Of a stretch of DNA of 64,000 bases, positions 9,784 to 19,645 are shown piece after piece. The notes beneath the pieces were generated by a model. It was not told where the DNA came from, did no database searches, and was given only the letters and a program-made list of their open reading frames with translations. The first letter of the stretch is position 1. Each line of letters starts with the position of its first letter. This stretch comes from Lumbricus rubellus (taxonomy: Eukaryota > Annelida > Clitellata > Crassiclitellata > Lumbricidae), in the NCBI GenBank assembly GCA_945859605.1, contig OX243825.1, forward strand, positions 33,433,698 through 33,497,697. The letters run 5' to 3'. A program made the position numbers and the translations under genes.

Positions 9784-11110
9784 GGTGTCACGACAACTCG
9801 TCTAACGACAACTCGTCAACGACAAGTGGTCTCCGGACAATTCGTCTAACGACAATTGGTCTACTGACAACTTATCCAGCGCTTGAGAAATGGAAGCTGG
9901 ATGATAGTTTTTAGAGGTTAAATGGAAGTTGGATTGATGAAAAAACGCAAGAGAAATGGAATCTGGATGATGGTTCTCTTACATGTGAAATAGAAGCTGG
10001 ATTGACGAAAATAAAGCATGATAAATAAAAGCTGGATGAAGGTATTTCTGGATCTGAAATGGAAGCAGGATTGATAATAAAACCGCTTAAGTAGCGGAAG
10101 CTGGATGAGGGTATTCTTATATATGAAATAGAAGCTGGATTGACTAAAATAACAGGCGAGAAATAGAAGCTGGATGAAGGTATTTTTAGATTTGACGTAG
10201 AAATGGGTGCATGTTGGAATCGTCGTCGTCGGTGCCTTATTCGTTCCGAACTTTGGCGGCACAAAGGACGATTTGTCTCCATGTAGATCTCTGCTGCGCT
10301 GCTCGAATCGCCTGCTCCATTGTCATCCCGGTCCATTCTTTCACATCGTCGATCCACATCCTACGCGGTCTTCCACGTCTCCTCTTTCCCTCCGTTTCTC
10401 CAGTGATTATATCTTTCTCGAGACAGTTTTCCTTCCTCATGATGTGACCAAAGTAACTGAGCTTCCTCCCTACCACCTCTCCCCACAGCCGTTCGCCACC
10501 CACCTCCTGTAGCACCTCCTCATTCCTTCTCTTAGCCGTCCACGGTATTCTTAATACTCTTCTGTAAGATGTAGTTTCGAAAGCCTTTATTCTTCTCACT
10601 TCACTCTTCCTGTATGTCCACGACTCCGCTCCATATGTTGCGATTGGCCATATTAGCGTCCTCAGCAGTCGCAGTTTAGTTGGTATGGTGATGCATCTGT
10701 TCTTCCATACCGTACTCATGCCTGACAATACTCCCTTCGCCATTCCCAATCTTGCCCTTATATCCTCCTCACATCTTCCATCTACAGTTATTTGGGCTTT
10801 TAGATACTGCATCTTATCTACCTGTTGCAATACAACTCCCTCTACATAAATTTCAATCTCACTGCCATCTGTAGTCATCACTTTCGTTTTTCCTTTGTTA
10901 AATATCAATCCATTTATAACTTCTTAGAATGTTGGAATACATGAATGAAAATCATCAATCCAGCTTCCATTTAAGCAAAAACACCATTTTCGTAAATCCG
11001 GCTTCTATTTCATCAATACTATTCGTCAGTAGACCAGTTGTCGTTAGACCAATTGTCCGGAGGCGAGTTGTCGTTAGACGAGTTGTCGGTAGACCAGTTG
11101 TCGTGGAACC
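9784..11110. mobile_element. foldback element A, GACAACTCGTCCACC 15-mer family
   Basis: The left terminus starts GGTGTCACGACAACTCGTC and continues with about five 15-bp units. The right terminus ends with the inverted array, finishing GTCGTGGAACC. The flanks GTCCTTTAA and GTCTTTTAA form a 9-bp target duplication with one mismatch. Inside the terminal arrays are inner arms of GAAGCTGGATTGATGAAA repeats, inverted at about 10950-11010. The core carries a LINE fragment. There is no transposase, so mobilisation would need one supplied elsewhere. Confidence 0.85.
10237..10908 (-). pseudogene. LINE reverse transcriptase C-terminal fragment
   Basis: A minus-strand open frame of about 223 codons matches the C-terminal third of endonuclease/reverse-transcriptase LINE proteins. 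Landmarks are FNKGKTKVM, the thumb-region YGAESWT, the RRVLRIPWTAKRRNEEVL block, LSYFGHIMR and the terminal RGRPRRMWIDDVKEW. The catalytic YxDD lies upstream and is missing, so it cannot function. I would place it among APE-type LINEs (RTE or Jockey-like), without certainty on the clade. It sits wholly inside foldback element A, which has either captured it or been its insertion site. Confidence 0.8.
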
Positions 11111-11224
11111 GTCTTTTAATAGGCCAACTGACTCTTGTGATATTCCAAGAAGTTATTCGTTGAGAACAGAAATAAATTTTTTATAATGCGTCCATATAAC
11201 GCCAGTAAGTGGGGGAATACGGAC

Positions 11225-11290
11225 ACAGTGTGTCCATTTTACCCCAAATATGTCCATTTTACCCCAAATATGTCCATTTTGCCCCAAATA
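11225..11290 (+). repeat. 20-bp tandem repeat, three copies
   Basis: Three consecutive copies of TGTCCATTTTACCCCAAATA, the last with one change. It lies between foldback element A and the Gmr1-like element. Confidence 0.85.
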
Positions 11291-11348
11291 TGTTCATAGC
11301 AGTTTCAAAGTTATAGGCTACTAGTACAAATTGTTTTAAAAGCAACAT

Positions 11349-11981
11349 GTGTTGTCAGTTGAATCCGCTACTGAGGTGGGTTGGGTTGACTCGAGTAAAT
11401 TGGGGTCCACTATTGACTGTTACTTGTCAAATCATGTCGGGGACAGACCCAAGGTTACTTCTTTTGTTTCTTTTGGACCACCAGTCCAGCGTTTTGACGG
11501 CTCTAGTGGCAGGGGTGGCATGATGAATTCTTTTCGGCCGCCTCCTTCCCGGTTTCAGAGTACACTGTCGGGTATAACACCCAGGGGTGGGGCTGCTAAA
11601 AGGCCCAGGGGGTGTTATAACTGTGGCAGTTCTTTTCATTTACAGTCTTCCTGTGATCAAGTTCGAAATGCAGGGCAGTGGTCTGAGAAGTCACAGAATG
11701 TTCGACGTGTCAATGCATGTGCCACTGACGGGGGATGGCAGAGTGAACCCGTTAGTTATCCTATTGGGGTGTTTGATGATGGGATTACAATTTCCCACCC
11801 GGAGCAATCTCCTGAAATACAAGGGGCATTGCCATACGTTGACCCAGTTTATGAGGTAGATGACGTCACTACACAGAGTGTTGTGATGTCGACTGTCAAT
11901 CAAGTGAAGATAACAGGAAGAGACATTCCTGGTTTACCTGTGGGATTGGATATATTCAAATCATGTGATTTTCCCGGTTAA
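11349..11981 (+). pseudogene. gag fragment with CCHC zinc knuckle
   Basis: The frame holds CYNCGSSFHLQSSC at 11611-11652 region, a CX2CX4HX4C nucleocapsid zinc knuckle, preceded by a Gly/Arg/Pro-rich stretch. Gag binds the element's RNA and builds the particle. The matrix and capsid part is missing or upstream of the truncation. The frame stops at 11979-11981. The protease frame opens at 11969 and lies in the -1 frame relative to gag, as expected if Pol was made by -1 frameshifting, though I see no canonical slippery heptamer in the short overlap. Confidence 0.75.
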
Positions 11982-12577
11982 ACTATGTCAATGTTCGGCT
12001 TGCTGGTGAGCCAGGGTGTAGTTTTCAAGTTGTATCTGCATTAGACGACGGTGGGGCAGAGGTAGCAGTTGCAAAACTGAGCACCATTGAAAATCTTGGT
12101 CATGTGGAGCACATTGGTTCTACTACATTGCGTGGCATTATTGGTGTACCTGTTACTGCAGATCTGGTACGATTGTACATTAGTCAAGATCATAATTGTG
12201 ATTTAGGGCTGAGTTGTGATCTTTGTAAGCAGTGGGTACCGGTATTATGTGCCGTGTGTGCAGAAGCCAATGATTCTTTGGTACTCACTGCGCGCAATGT
12301 TGAGCAGTTACGCTCATGTTCGTATCAGTGTACTGATGGAATGCAGAATGTAGGCCTAACTGGTGAACTCGACCTTGATCATGATCGAACTGAGCCAGTC
12401 TGTGCCAACACAGTGGTTGATGATTATGGTGAACTGTTAGCAACTAACTCTGTTACAACTGATCAGAGTGCATGGACCGATACTAACATTGTTGGCATTG
12501 ATCATGATGATCTAAATGATCCTACATTGGTCTCGAGTGATCCTACTAACATTGTTGATCATGTGGGATCTAAATGA
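11969..12577 (+). pseudogene. retroviral-type aspartic protease region
   Basis: The frame reads SALDDGGAEVAVAKL near 12035-12080 in place of the usual ALxDSGAxxS active-site block, followed by RGIIGVPVTADLVRLYI. These resemble the active-site and flap/C-terminal segments of a retroelement protease, which cuts Gag and Pol. The downstream half is an acidic, low-similarity linker with repeated N-D-P-T pieces. The frame ends at 12577 and the next domain continues in another frame. Confidence 0.55.
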
Positions 12578-14480
12578 TACTAAATCAGTCACGAGTGGTC
12601 ATACTGAGTTATATGGTACTAACCTTTTTGTTATAGATCCTGTTGATCTAAGCAGAGATAACACGGCTAAGGTTAGTCAAGGGATTCTGGTTGATCATGT
12701 TAACCCAGACGCTCATGACTTGTTAATATCTAAGACTGACAATAATCGAGCTTCTGTTGATGAACTGATACGAGAACAACAAGTCGATGATTCTTTAAGG
12801 GGTGCACGGGCACAAGCATCAAAAGGGAAGGGTGGATTCTTTTATAAAGATGGCTTGTTGATGCATCGAGAGAGGTTACTGGGGCAGGATTTTACACAGT
12901 AACTGTTGTGTTTGCCAACCGGTAAAAGACATCAAGTCCTCCAATTGGGTCATGAATTAGGTGGTCATTTGGGTCCTAAGAGAACTGGACAACGAATACG
13001 CCTAAGTTTCTATTGGTGTACTGTCATCAAGGATGCAAAGCATCATTGCCAGGTGTGTGAGGTATGTCAAAAGAAGGCTCGGATTACGTACCGAGACCGA
13101 GTTCCAATCCAACCTATTCCGCGAGCGGAATTTGCCTTCACACATTGGTTCATGGACATTTTCGGACCCGTAACTAGTGTTAAATGCGAGTTCAACTATT
13201 GTTTGGTTCTGGTAGATAGTGCAACTCGATACCCCGCAGCGTTTCCTTTGAGATCTATTACTGCAAAGGCTGTGTGTGATTGTTTAATGTCATTGTTCAT
13301 GTATTTTGGAGTTGCTTCAGTAATTTCCAGCGATAATGCAAGAAACTTTACTTCTCGACTAAACAAAGAATTCATGAGTCGGTTAGGATGTAGCCCCAGA
13401 TTTAGTTCATGTTATCATCCTTCCGGGAACGGGTTGGCTGAACGCATGGTGGGTACTGTGAAATCATCTATAGCCAAGATGGCTGCAGACCATACTAAGT
13501 CATGGCATAAGTGTGTGGGTTTTGTTATGTGGGCTTTGAGGGAAATTCCCAATGAAACCTGTGGGGTAGCACCATGGTTACTCGCATTCGGACAATTGCC
13601 TCGTGGACCTTTAGCAGTGCTAAAAGAAACGTGTGGTGAACGCGAGTTCCCACTAGACTTAGGGAAAACACCTTTTGAATACCTGAAAGATGTGAATGCA
13701 CGAATGGAAATTGCAAAACTTTATGCTGAGTCGCATACCAAAAGAGAGCAAACGCGTTCTACTAATCGATACAATTTACGGAGCCGAGACAAACATTTTG
13801 TGGTGAATGATAAAGTATTGATTTTGCAACCGGATTCGACAGTGAGTCGGATGCACAGTAAATGGAAGGGTCCAACCACTGTGGTTAAGGTCCAATCACC
13901 ATACAGTTATGTTGTGGAGTTCGATGACAAAGAATATCGACTTCATGCGAATCAATTGAGACAATTTCATTTGAAGACTGTTCATGTAGATATTGATTCA
14001 ATAGCCTTGACCCGACCTTGTGTGATAATTCAGCGACCACTTACTGTGGATACCTGTGCTATTATTTATGATAGAGACCATGACTTTGGTAACATTGAGA
14101 CGTTCGATAGGGATGAGTCATTGGATAATAATGTAAACAATGATTTGTTTACACTACCCAGCAGACGGATTGATCCGATGAAGCTGATGCATTTATCGCC
14201 AGATCAGAAGTATGATCTTTTCACAGTTTTAGATGAATTTTCAGATGTGTTCACTGATAAACCAGGGTTTTGTGATGCAGTCATACATAGCATTCCTGTG
14301 TCTAGTGAATTTAAGCCAAAACGGTTACGTGCATATCGAGTACCCGAACGACTCAAACCGGAGGTCGAAAAACAAATTCATGATTTGTTAGCGTGTGGAT
14401 TTATTAAGCCGTCAAAAAGCCCGATGGCTAGTCCTTTGGTATGCGTACTCAAGGGTAAGGATGGAAAGGGGGGTACGTTT
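12516..14480 (+). pseudogene. integrase, followed by the start of reverse transcriptase
   Basis: An in-frame TAA at 12900-12902 interrupts the integrase N-terminus. After it, the zinc-binding module reads HELGGH...CQVCEVC. The catalytic core shows D in HWFMDIFGPV, D in VISSDNARNF and E in HPSGNGLAERMV, with 35 residues between the last two, the DD35E pattern. A C-terminal WKGPTTVV...SPYSYVVEF segment resembles the GPY/F module. The same frame then continues into reverse transcriptase, with DVFTDKPG and ERLKPEVEKQIHDLLACGFI. A frameshift near 14475 ends it. The direct integrase-to-RT reading is the key evidence for the Gmr1 order. Confidence 0.85.
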
Positions 14481-15058
14481 GGCGTTGGATTGTCGTTTTT
14501 TGAACAAATTCACGATTTCGGATGCTTAGCATTGCTTACCCAATGCCTGACATGTCCGATGTCATTCAGCATATTGGGAGGGCCACATATATAAGTACTT
14601 TTGATGCATGTAGTGGTTATTGGCAGACAGCCATCAAAGCTTCTGACCAATGGTTATCCGCATTTGTATATGATGCAGGGTTATTCGAATGGACGAGGAC
14701 CCCTTTTGGGATGAAATCGAGTGGTCATACGTTTGTACGGGCTGTGCAGCATATTTTACAACCCATTCGAAAGTTTACTGACTCTTACATTGATGATATG
14801 GCAGTGTTTTCGACTAATTGGGTTTTGCATTTAAACCACCTACGTCAATTTTTGCAACGTGTTCGTGAGAGTGGTTTAACTTTGAAGCTTCTCAAATGTA
14901 GTTTTGCTTTACCTGAGGTTCGGTTTTGTGGGGAATTGGTTGGGTCAGGGACTAGGAGGGCAGATCCTGATAGGGTGACTGCGGTCAATGAACTCAAGGT
15001 ACCGGTCACAAAGTCACAAGTGCGGCAAATTCTGGGTTTTTTTTTTATATTTTCGTGA
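14470..15058 (+). pseudogene. reverse transcriptase (Ty3 type)
   Basis: Motif A is STFDACSGYWQTAI, the next block is RTPFGMKSSGHTF, and the active site is SYIDDMAVF. This enzyme would copy the element RNA into DNA. The start is displaced by a frameshift near 14475, and an eight-T run near 15038 shifts the frame again before the connection domain. Confidence 0.85.
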
Positions 15059-15605
15059 CCATATACCGAACTATGCTGCCGTTGCTTTACCTCTGACCAA
15101 CTTAACGGGTAAACGGGTGCCTAACAGAATACCTTGGGGTATTGATGAGCAGAAGGCGTTTGAAAATTTGAAGATGGCGTTATGTAGCGCCACTGTTAAC
15201 CGCTTGCATGTAATGGATTTAACCCATCCCTTCCACTTGTATGTGGATGCCAGTGAACACACCGTGGCGGGGGTTCTTACTCAATGGGACAGTGAGGGTT
15301 CCATACTTCCGGTTGCTTTTGCAAGCCAGAAGTTGGATGACACCCAGAAGCGATGGGCTACTGTTGAGAAAGAAGCCTACGCAGTTCTGTCTATGCTTCA
15401 AAAGTTTTAAAGTTGGGTTTGGGGAAGTCGGGTCACGATCCATTCGGACCATAACCCCCTGACGTTTTTGACCGAGCGTGCACCCAACAGTGCCAAACTC
15501 ATGAGATGGTCTTTATCGTTGCAAGAATTTGATGTTCATTTCAGTTATTTCGCTGGGAAGTTGAATGTTGCTGCGGACACTTTAACCCGGATGGGGCCAG
15601 ATTAG
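14988..15605 (+). pseudogene. RNase H of the Gmr1-like element
   Basis: The frame reads LYVDASEHTVAGVLTQ (first Asp), AFASQKLDDTQKRW, ATVEKEAYAVL (Glu), then after a frameshift near 15408 IHSDHNPLTFL and NVAADTLTRMG with the last Asp. It degrades the RNA strand after copying. The pol region stops at 15603-15605. No integrase follows, only about 170 bp of non-coding sequence and the LTR. Confidence 0.8.
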
Positions 15606-15778
15606 GCTAATGGCCGGATGGAGTGTACTCTGTAGGGCTTAGCTATTAGTATATTAGTTAACTTAATGTGTTATGTTTGGTTTCTGTTGCATCTTCCGGT
15701 GTGCTCGGGGTCAATGGTCGGTTGGTTCGGAGGATGTTTTGTCCGTTCCAGCCAGAAGCATCCTCTTGTGATGGGGGG

Positions 15779-16173
15779 TGTCACGTATCACCGTCGTGAC
15801 ACGTGGACCGATCGTTCCGCCGCTCCTTGTGGACACTCCTCGTGCTGACGATCCTGTGGTCGCTGGCGCCCTCTGGTGTTTTCTGAAGGTAGCCAGAGGG
15901 GCGTCAGTGACTAGTCAGTCGAGTGACCACCGCCGACCTGTCTAGTAGAACTGTACATTGGTATCTGGAGGGAGAGAAGGAACCCGGATGAAGAACTGTG
16001 TCTGGAAGAACTGCGACGACATTAAACTTCTTGAAAGATGTTAATTTAAACGCCTACAGAAAGGCTATTTTGTGTTTGATAATAATAAGAGTTTATTCTG
16101 AAAGAAGTTTTATCTTTAAGAAGTGTAAAAGAACCTGGTTGCATCGACGCAGTTGAAGGGTCGATGTCACACA
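15779..16173 (+). repeat. 3' LTR of the Gmr1-like element
   Basis: A G-rich polypurine-like tract (GATGGGGGG) ends at 15778 and is followed by TGTCACGTATCACC. The proposed end is ...GATGTCACACA near 16173, giving TG...CA boundaries and about 395 bp. There is no second copy to prove the edges, so they are approximate. Confidence 0.6.
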
Positions 16174-16455
16174 TTACTTAAGTGTTTTTTTTATCAATCC
16201 AGCTTCTAGTTGAGATCTAGAAATACCTTCATTCAGATGTTATTTATCATGCATTATTTTCGTCAATCCAGCTTCTATTTCACCTGTAAGAGAACCATCA
16301 TCCACACTTCATTTCTCTTGCATTTTTTCATCAATCCAACCTCCACTTCACCTCAAAAAACTATCACCGAGCTTCAGTTTATCAAGCGCTTGATCAGTTG
16401 TCAGTAGACCACTTGTCGGTAGACGAGTTGTCGGTAAACGAGTTGTCGTGGCACC
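16174..16455. mobile_element. right half of a foldback element (GACAACTCGTC family)
   Basis: Starts with inner-arm repeats (ATCAATCCAGCTTCTAG) and ends in the terminal array, finishing GTCGTGGCACC at 16455. The left half is absent. It is directly attached to the LTR of the Gmr1-like element, which may have inserted into it before the left side was lost. Confidence 0.75.
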
Positions 16456-17730
16456 ACAATCAATATGTATAATAGTTGGCATAATTAATAATTTTGACAA
16501 AATATAATTTTCTTTAAATATGCGCCAAAATAAAAAAAGACTATTTGTTCAAAATTCCTGAAATTGTGGCAAAGTGTTCGTGTTTCATATTCACAAAGGT
16601 AGAAAAAATAATTTGAACTGGCTTCACGTTTTCCGCAAAAAGATTAAAGTAGAATACCTTTGGGGTGTGTCATACCCCACCTCACCTCCGACGGGTTGAA
16701 ACGTTTTCCCATTGTTTCAAATTTCCGCAGAATCACGTTCCAATACATGTGATTTTTTAAAAGATTTGTTTGCAAATTTCAACATAGAAACTGATTATGA
16801 TATCATAAGATCTTACTAAGAGCTGTAAATAAGCTGTTTATGAAGCAATCTGGTAGTATTTGGTGACATTTTATATATTTTAAGGTCTCAATTTTTGAAT
16901 CCGCACTGAAAATCTGAACGTCCCCCAGCCAAGAACAGCCAAGTAGGGGAATGCTTTGTGAGGCTATTCCATCAGGGGAGAAGGCCTCGGCCGAAGGACC
17001 TCCTAGGGCGTCACGCGAGGTGGACAGGCTCACCAAGAACCCTGAAACAGCTGGCCAACGCAGGAGGCAGGTGCTGGAAGGACACCTAAGAGCGAAAGAG
17101 GTCCGATTGGACCCAACGGCCTCCTTACCCTACCAGGAGAGGAATGGTCAACGCCTGGCAAAAGGACCTAGAAACTTTTAAATGGCGATTAACGTCATGT
17201 AAAGGACTCATCGTCTGCGCGACTAGACGGAGAGAGCAAGGATGATAACTGCATCCAGGGTGGAGACTGGAGACGTCATGTAAGAGCCTCATCGTCGGCG
17301 CGACCGGACGGAAGAGAGAAAAGATGAAGAGACTGAACGTCATGGGCAAAGTTTCTGCAGATGATAAAGTGGGAACTCGGGTGTTGCGTGATCAGAGACG
17401 GGGCATTGCAAGATCATAGCAAAATACCCAGTGAAAGTGGAGCCTGAGCACATTGAAGGCTATCTGTAGACGTGATTATGTAGCAAAAGTCAGATGTCGA
17501 AAGAGAGACAGTGGTCGTTTGGTCTGACGGGAAAAAGCGCGATGTTCACGAAATTCGCTTGGTAGTCGCAAAGATAAAGTTTGCAAAGCACATAATGGTT
17601 TCGGCGTCAAACCTGCTGGCGTGTGTTACGGCTACAAGGAAAGACTGCACTTCATCCCATTCAGTAGGCTAAATGTCAAACTTACAATGTACCGTTGAAC
17701 TCTGTTACCCAGACTCATTGAAGACTGCAG
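16456..17730. other. no gene recognised; small tandem duplication
   Basis: AT-rich to about 16900. From 16940 to 17340 the sequence is GC-rich and contains two diverged copies, about 81 bp apart (17194 and 17275), of a block starting GTCATGTAA. A plus-strand frame reads MVNAWQKDLETFKWRLTSCK near its start, which may derive from a mobile-element protein that I cannot name. Confidence 0.4.
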
Positions 17731-18363
17731 GGTGTCACGACAACTGGTTCACCGACAACTGGTTCAACGACAATTGGTCCACGGACAATTCGTTCACCGA
17801 CAACTGGTTCACGACCATTGGTACAGGACAATATTATTGACTCACCGGCAAATGGTGAATCTAAAATGGATGAAGGTTGCGTAAAGGTGAAATAGAAGCT
17901 GGATTGACAAAAACAACTATTGAGAAATGGAGGCCGGATTAATTATAAAGGGCTTGAGAAATGGAGGCTGGATGCATGTTGAAATACATGAATGAAAATC
18001 ATCCATCCAGCTTCCATTTATCAAGCATTCTATTCTTTAATCCAGCCTCTACTTCAGATATAAAAATACCATTATCCAGCTTCCATTTCACCGGCGTTTT
18101 TATCAATCCAGTTCCAATTTAAACAAGAACATTTTCATCAATTCAGCTCCAGTTTAAGCATGAACACTTTAACCAATCCAGCTCCAATTTCAGCATGAAT
18201 ATTTTCATCAATCCAGCTCCAGTTTGAGCAAGAATATTTTCACCAATCCAGCTCCAATAATATTGCCGTGTAATATTTGTCGTGAACCAGCTGTCGGTGA
18301 ACGAATTGTCCGTGAACCAGTTGTCGTTGAACCAGTTGTCGGTGAACCAGTTGTCGTGGAACC
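17731..18363. mobile_element. foldback element B, GACAACTGGTTCACC family
   Basis: The left terminus GGTGTCACGACAACTGGTTC is followed by about five 15-bp units. The right terminus carries the inverted array and ends GTCGTGGAACC. The interior holds inverted GAAGCTGGATTGA repeats at about 17880-18260. Flanks (AGACTGCAG and CTGTATGAG) do not match, so the target duplication has decayed or the ends come from two insertions. Confidence 0.8.
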
Positions 18364-18529
18364 CTGTATGAGACATTGGTGCGGAGTGCATTGCTGTACA
18401 ACTCGCTGAAATGAAGGTCGCTGAAATGTGCGGGCTGAATTCAACGGATACCGTATAGGTTCTGGATTGATAGAACAGTCTGGACTAAGGTTAAGAGCAG
18501 CGTGTAGCATGTCAGTGGTAGGCGCAGAT

Positions 18530-19035
18530 GGTTCCACGACAACTGGTCCACCGACAACTCGTCCAACGACAACTCGTCCACGGACAACTGGTCCACCGAC
18601 AACTCGTCCACTGAAATAGAAGCCGGATTATTGAGAAAAAGCTTGGGGAATAGAAGCTGGATGAAGGTTTTTACAGGTGAAATAGAAGCTGGATTCATGA
18701 AAAAATGCTTAAGAAATGGAGGATGGATCAAGTTTTTGTTCGATCTGAAATAGAAGCTGGATGCATGTTGAAACACATGATGAAAATCATCATTTCAGCT
18801 TCTATTTAAGCACGGAAACCATTAGAATTTTTTTCATAAATCCAGCTCCTATTTCGTAAATAAAGAACTTTCATCCAGCTTCTATTCCCCAAGCGTTTTC
18901 TCGATAATCCGGCTTCTATTTCAGTGGACGAGTTGTCGTTGGACGAGTTGTCGGTGGACCAGTTGTCCGTGGACGAGTTGTCGTTGGACGAGTTTTCGTT
19001 GGACGAGTTGTCGGTGGACGAGTTGTCGTGACACC
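18530..19035. mobile_element. foldback element C with perfect 9-bp target duplication
   Basis: This 506-bp element starts GGTTCCACGACAACTGGTCC and ends GTTGTCGTGACACC. Five to eight 15-bp units (GACAACTCGTCCACC type) lie at each end in opposite orientation. GGCGCAGAT flanks both sides exactly (18521-18529 and 19036-19044). The inner arms are GAAATAGAAGCTGGAT repeats in both orientations. This is the cleanest copy in the window for defining the family. Confidence 0.92.
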
Positions 19036-19079
19036 GGCGCAGATATCGAGTGGCGGTTGAACTAGATGAGTTCTGTCTT

Positions 19080-19531
19080 AGATGCATTAAGTTTTAGGCG
19101 CATGGATGTGCACCATGTTTGGATGTCAGAGAGACAGTACTGTTGGTTAAGCGATATTTAGCATTATCAATATCTTTGACAGTTTGATGTATAGCCTAGT
19201 TGTGTGTCGTCAGCATAGAGGTGAATAAGGATACCATGTTTGAATGCAATGTGAACAATGTTGGAGGTGTAGACACTGTAGAGGATAAATAAAAGTAGAC
19301 CAATAATGGAGCCTTGAGGGACACCAAAAAAATGTTGAAGCACTTGGAGGTGTTTGTACCAAGACTGTGTACGATTTGTTTAGTAATTTGCAATCCAGAG
19401 AAGAGCAGAAGCCGCAATACCAAATTGCAATTCCAATAGCCTACTTTGAGAAGAATGGAATGGTCGACACAGTCAAAAGCAGAACTGAAATCGAGCAAAA
19501 AAACCAGTGATATTTCACTGGCAATAACCAT
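19080..19531 (-). pseudogene. L2/CR1-like reverse transcriptase fragment
   Basis: The minus strand reads FLLDFSSAFDCVDHSILLK, the motif A region of L2/CR1-type reverse transcriptase, then QGSIIG-type sequence (frameshifted) and LYADDTQL, the YADD active site. It is a short, frameshifted remnant bounded by foldback elements. Confidence 0.75.
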
Positions 19532-19549
19532 CGACTATAAAATATCCAG

Positions 19550-19645
19550 TGAACTTTTTGTCGTGTAGGCTACCAGTTGTCGTGTACGAGTTGTCTCACT
19601 TGTCTGTAGACCAGTTGTCGTATACCAGCTGTCCATTGATAATAG
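19550..19645. repeat. decayed 15-bp terminal array
   Basis: Diverged units such as ACCAGTTGTCGTGTACGAG match the right-terminal array of the GACAACTCGTC foldback family. No partner end is visible nearby. Confidence 0.6.

Larger units (their letters stand above)
11349..16173 (+). mobile_element. Gmr1-like Ty3-type LTR retrotransposon, 5'-truncated
   Basis: Domain order along the + strand is gag zinc knuckle, aspartic protease, integrase, reverse transcriptase, RNase H, then a 3' LTR. In ordinary Ty3/Gypsy elements the integrase comes last. Integrase before reverse transcriptase, with Ty3-type sequences, is the signature of the Gmr1 group reported from deuterostomes. No 5' LTR is found upstream of 11349, and there are at least four frameshifts and one in-frame stop, so the copy is dead. 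Its 3' LTR abuts the right half of a GACAACTCGTC foldback element, while the left half of that element is missing, so a deletion has removed the whole 5' side. Confidence 0.85.
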
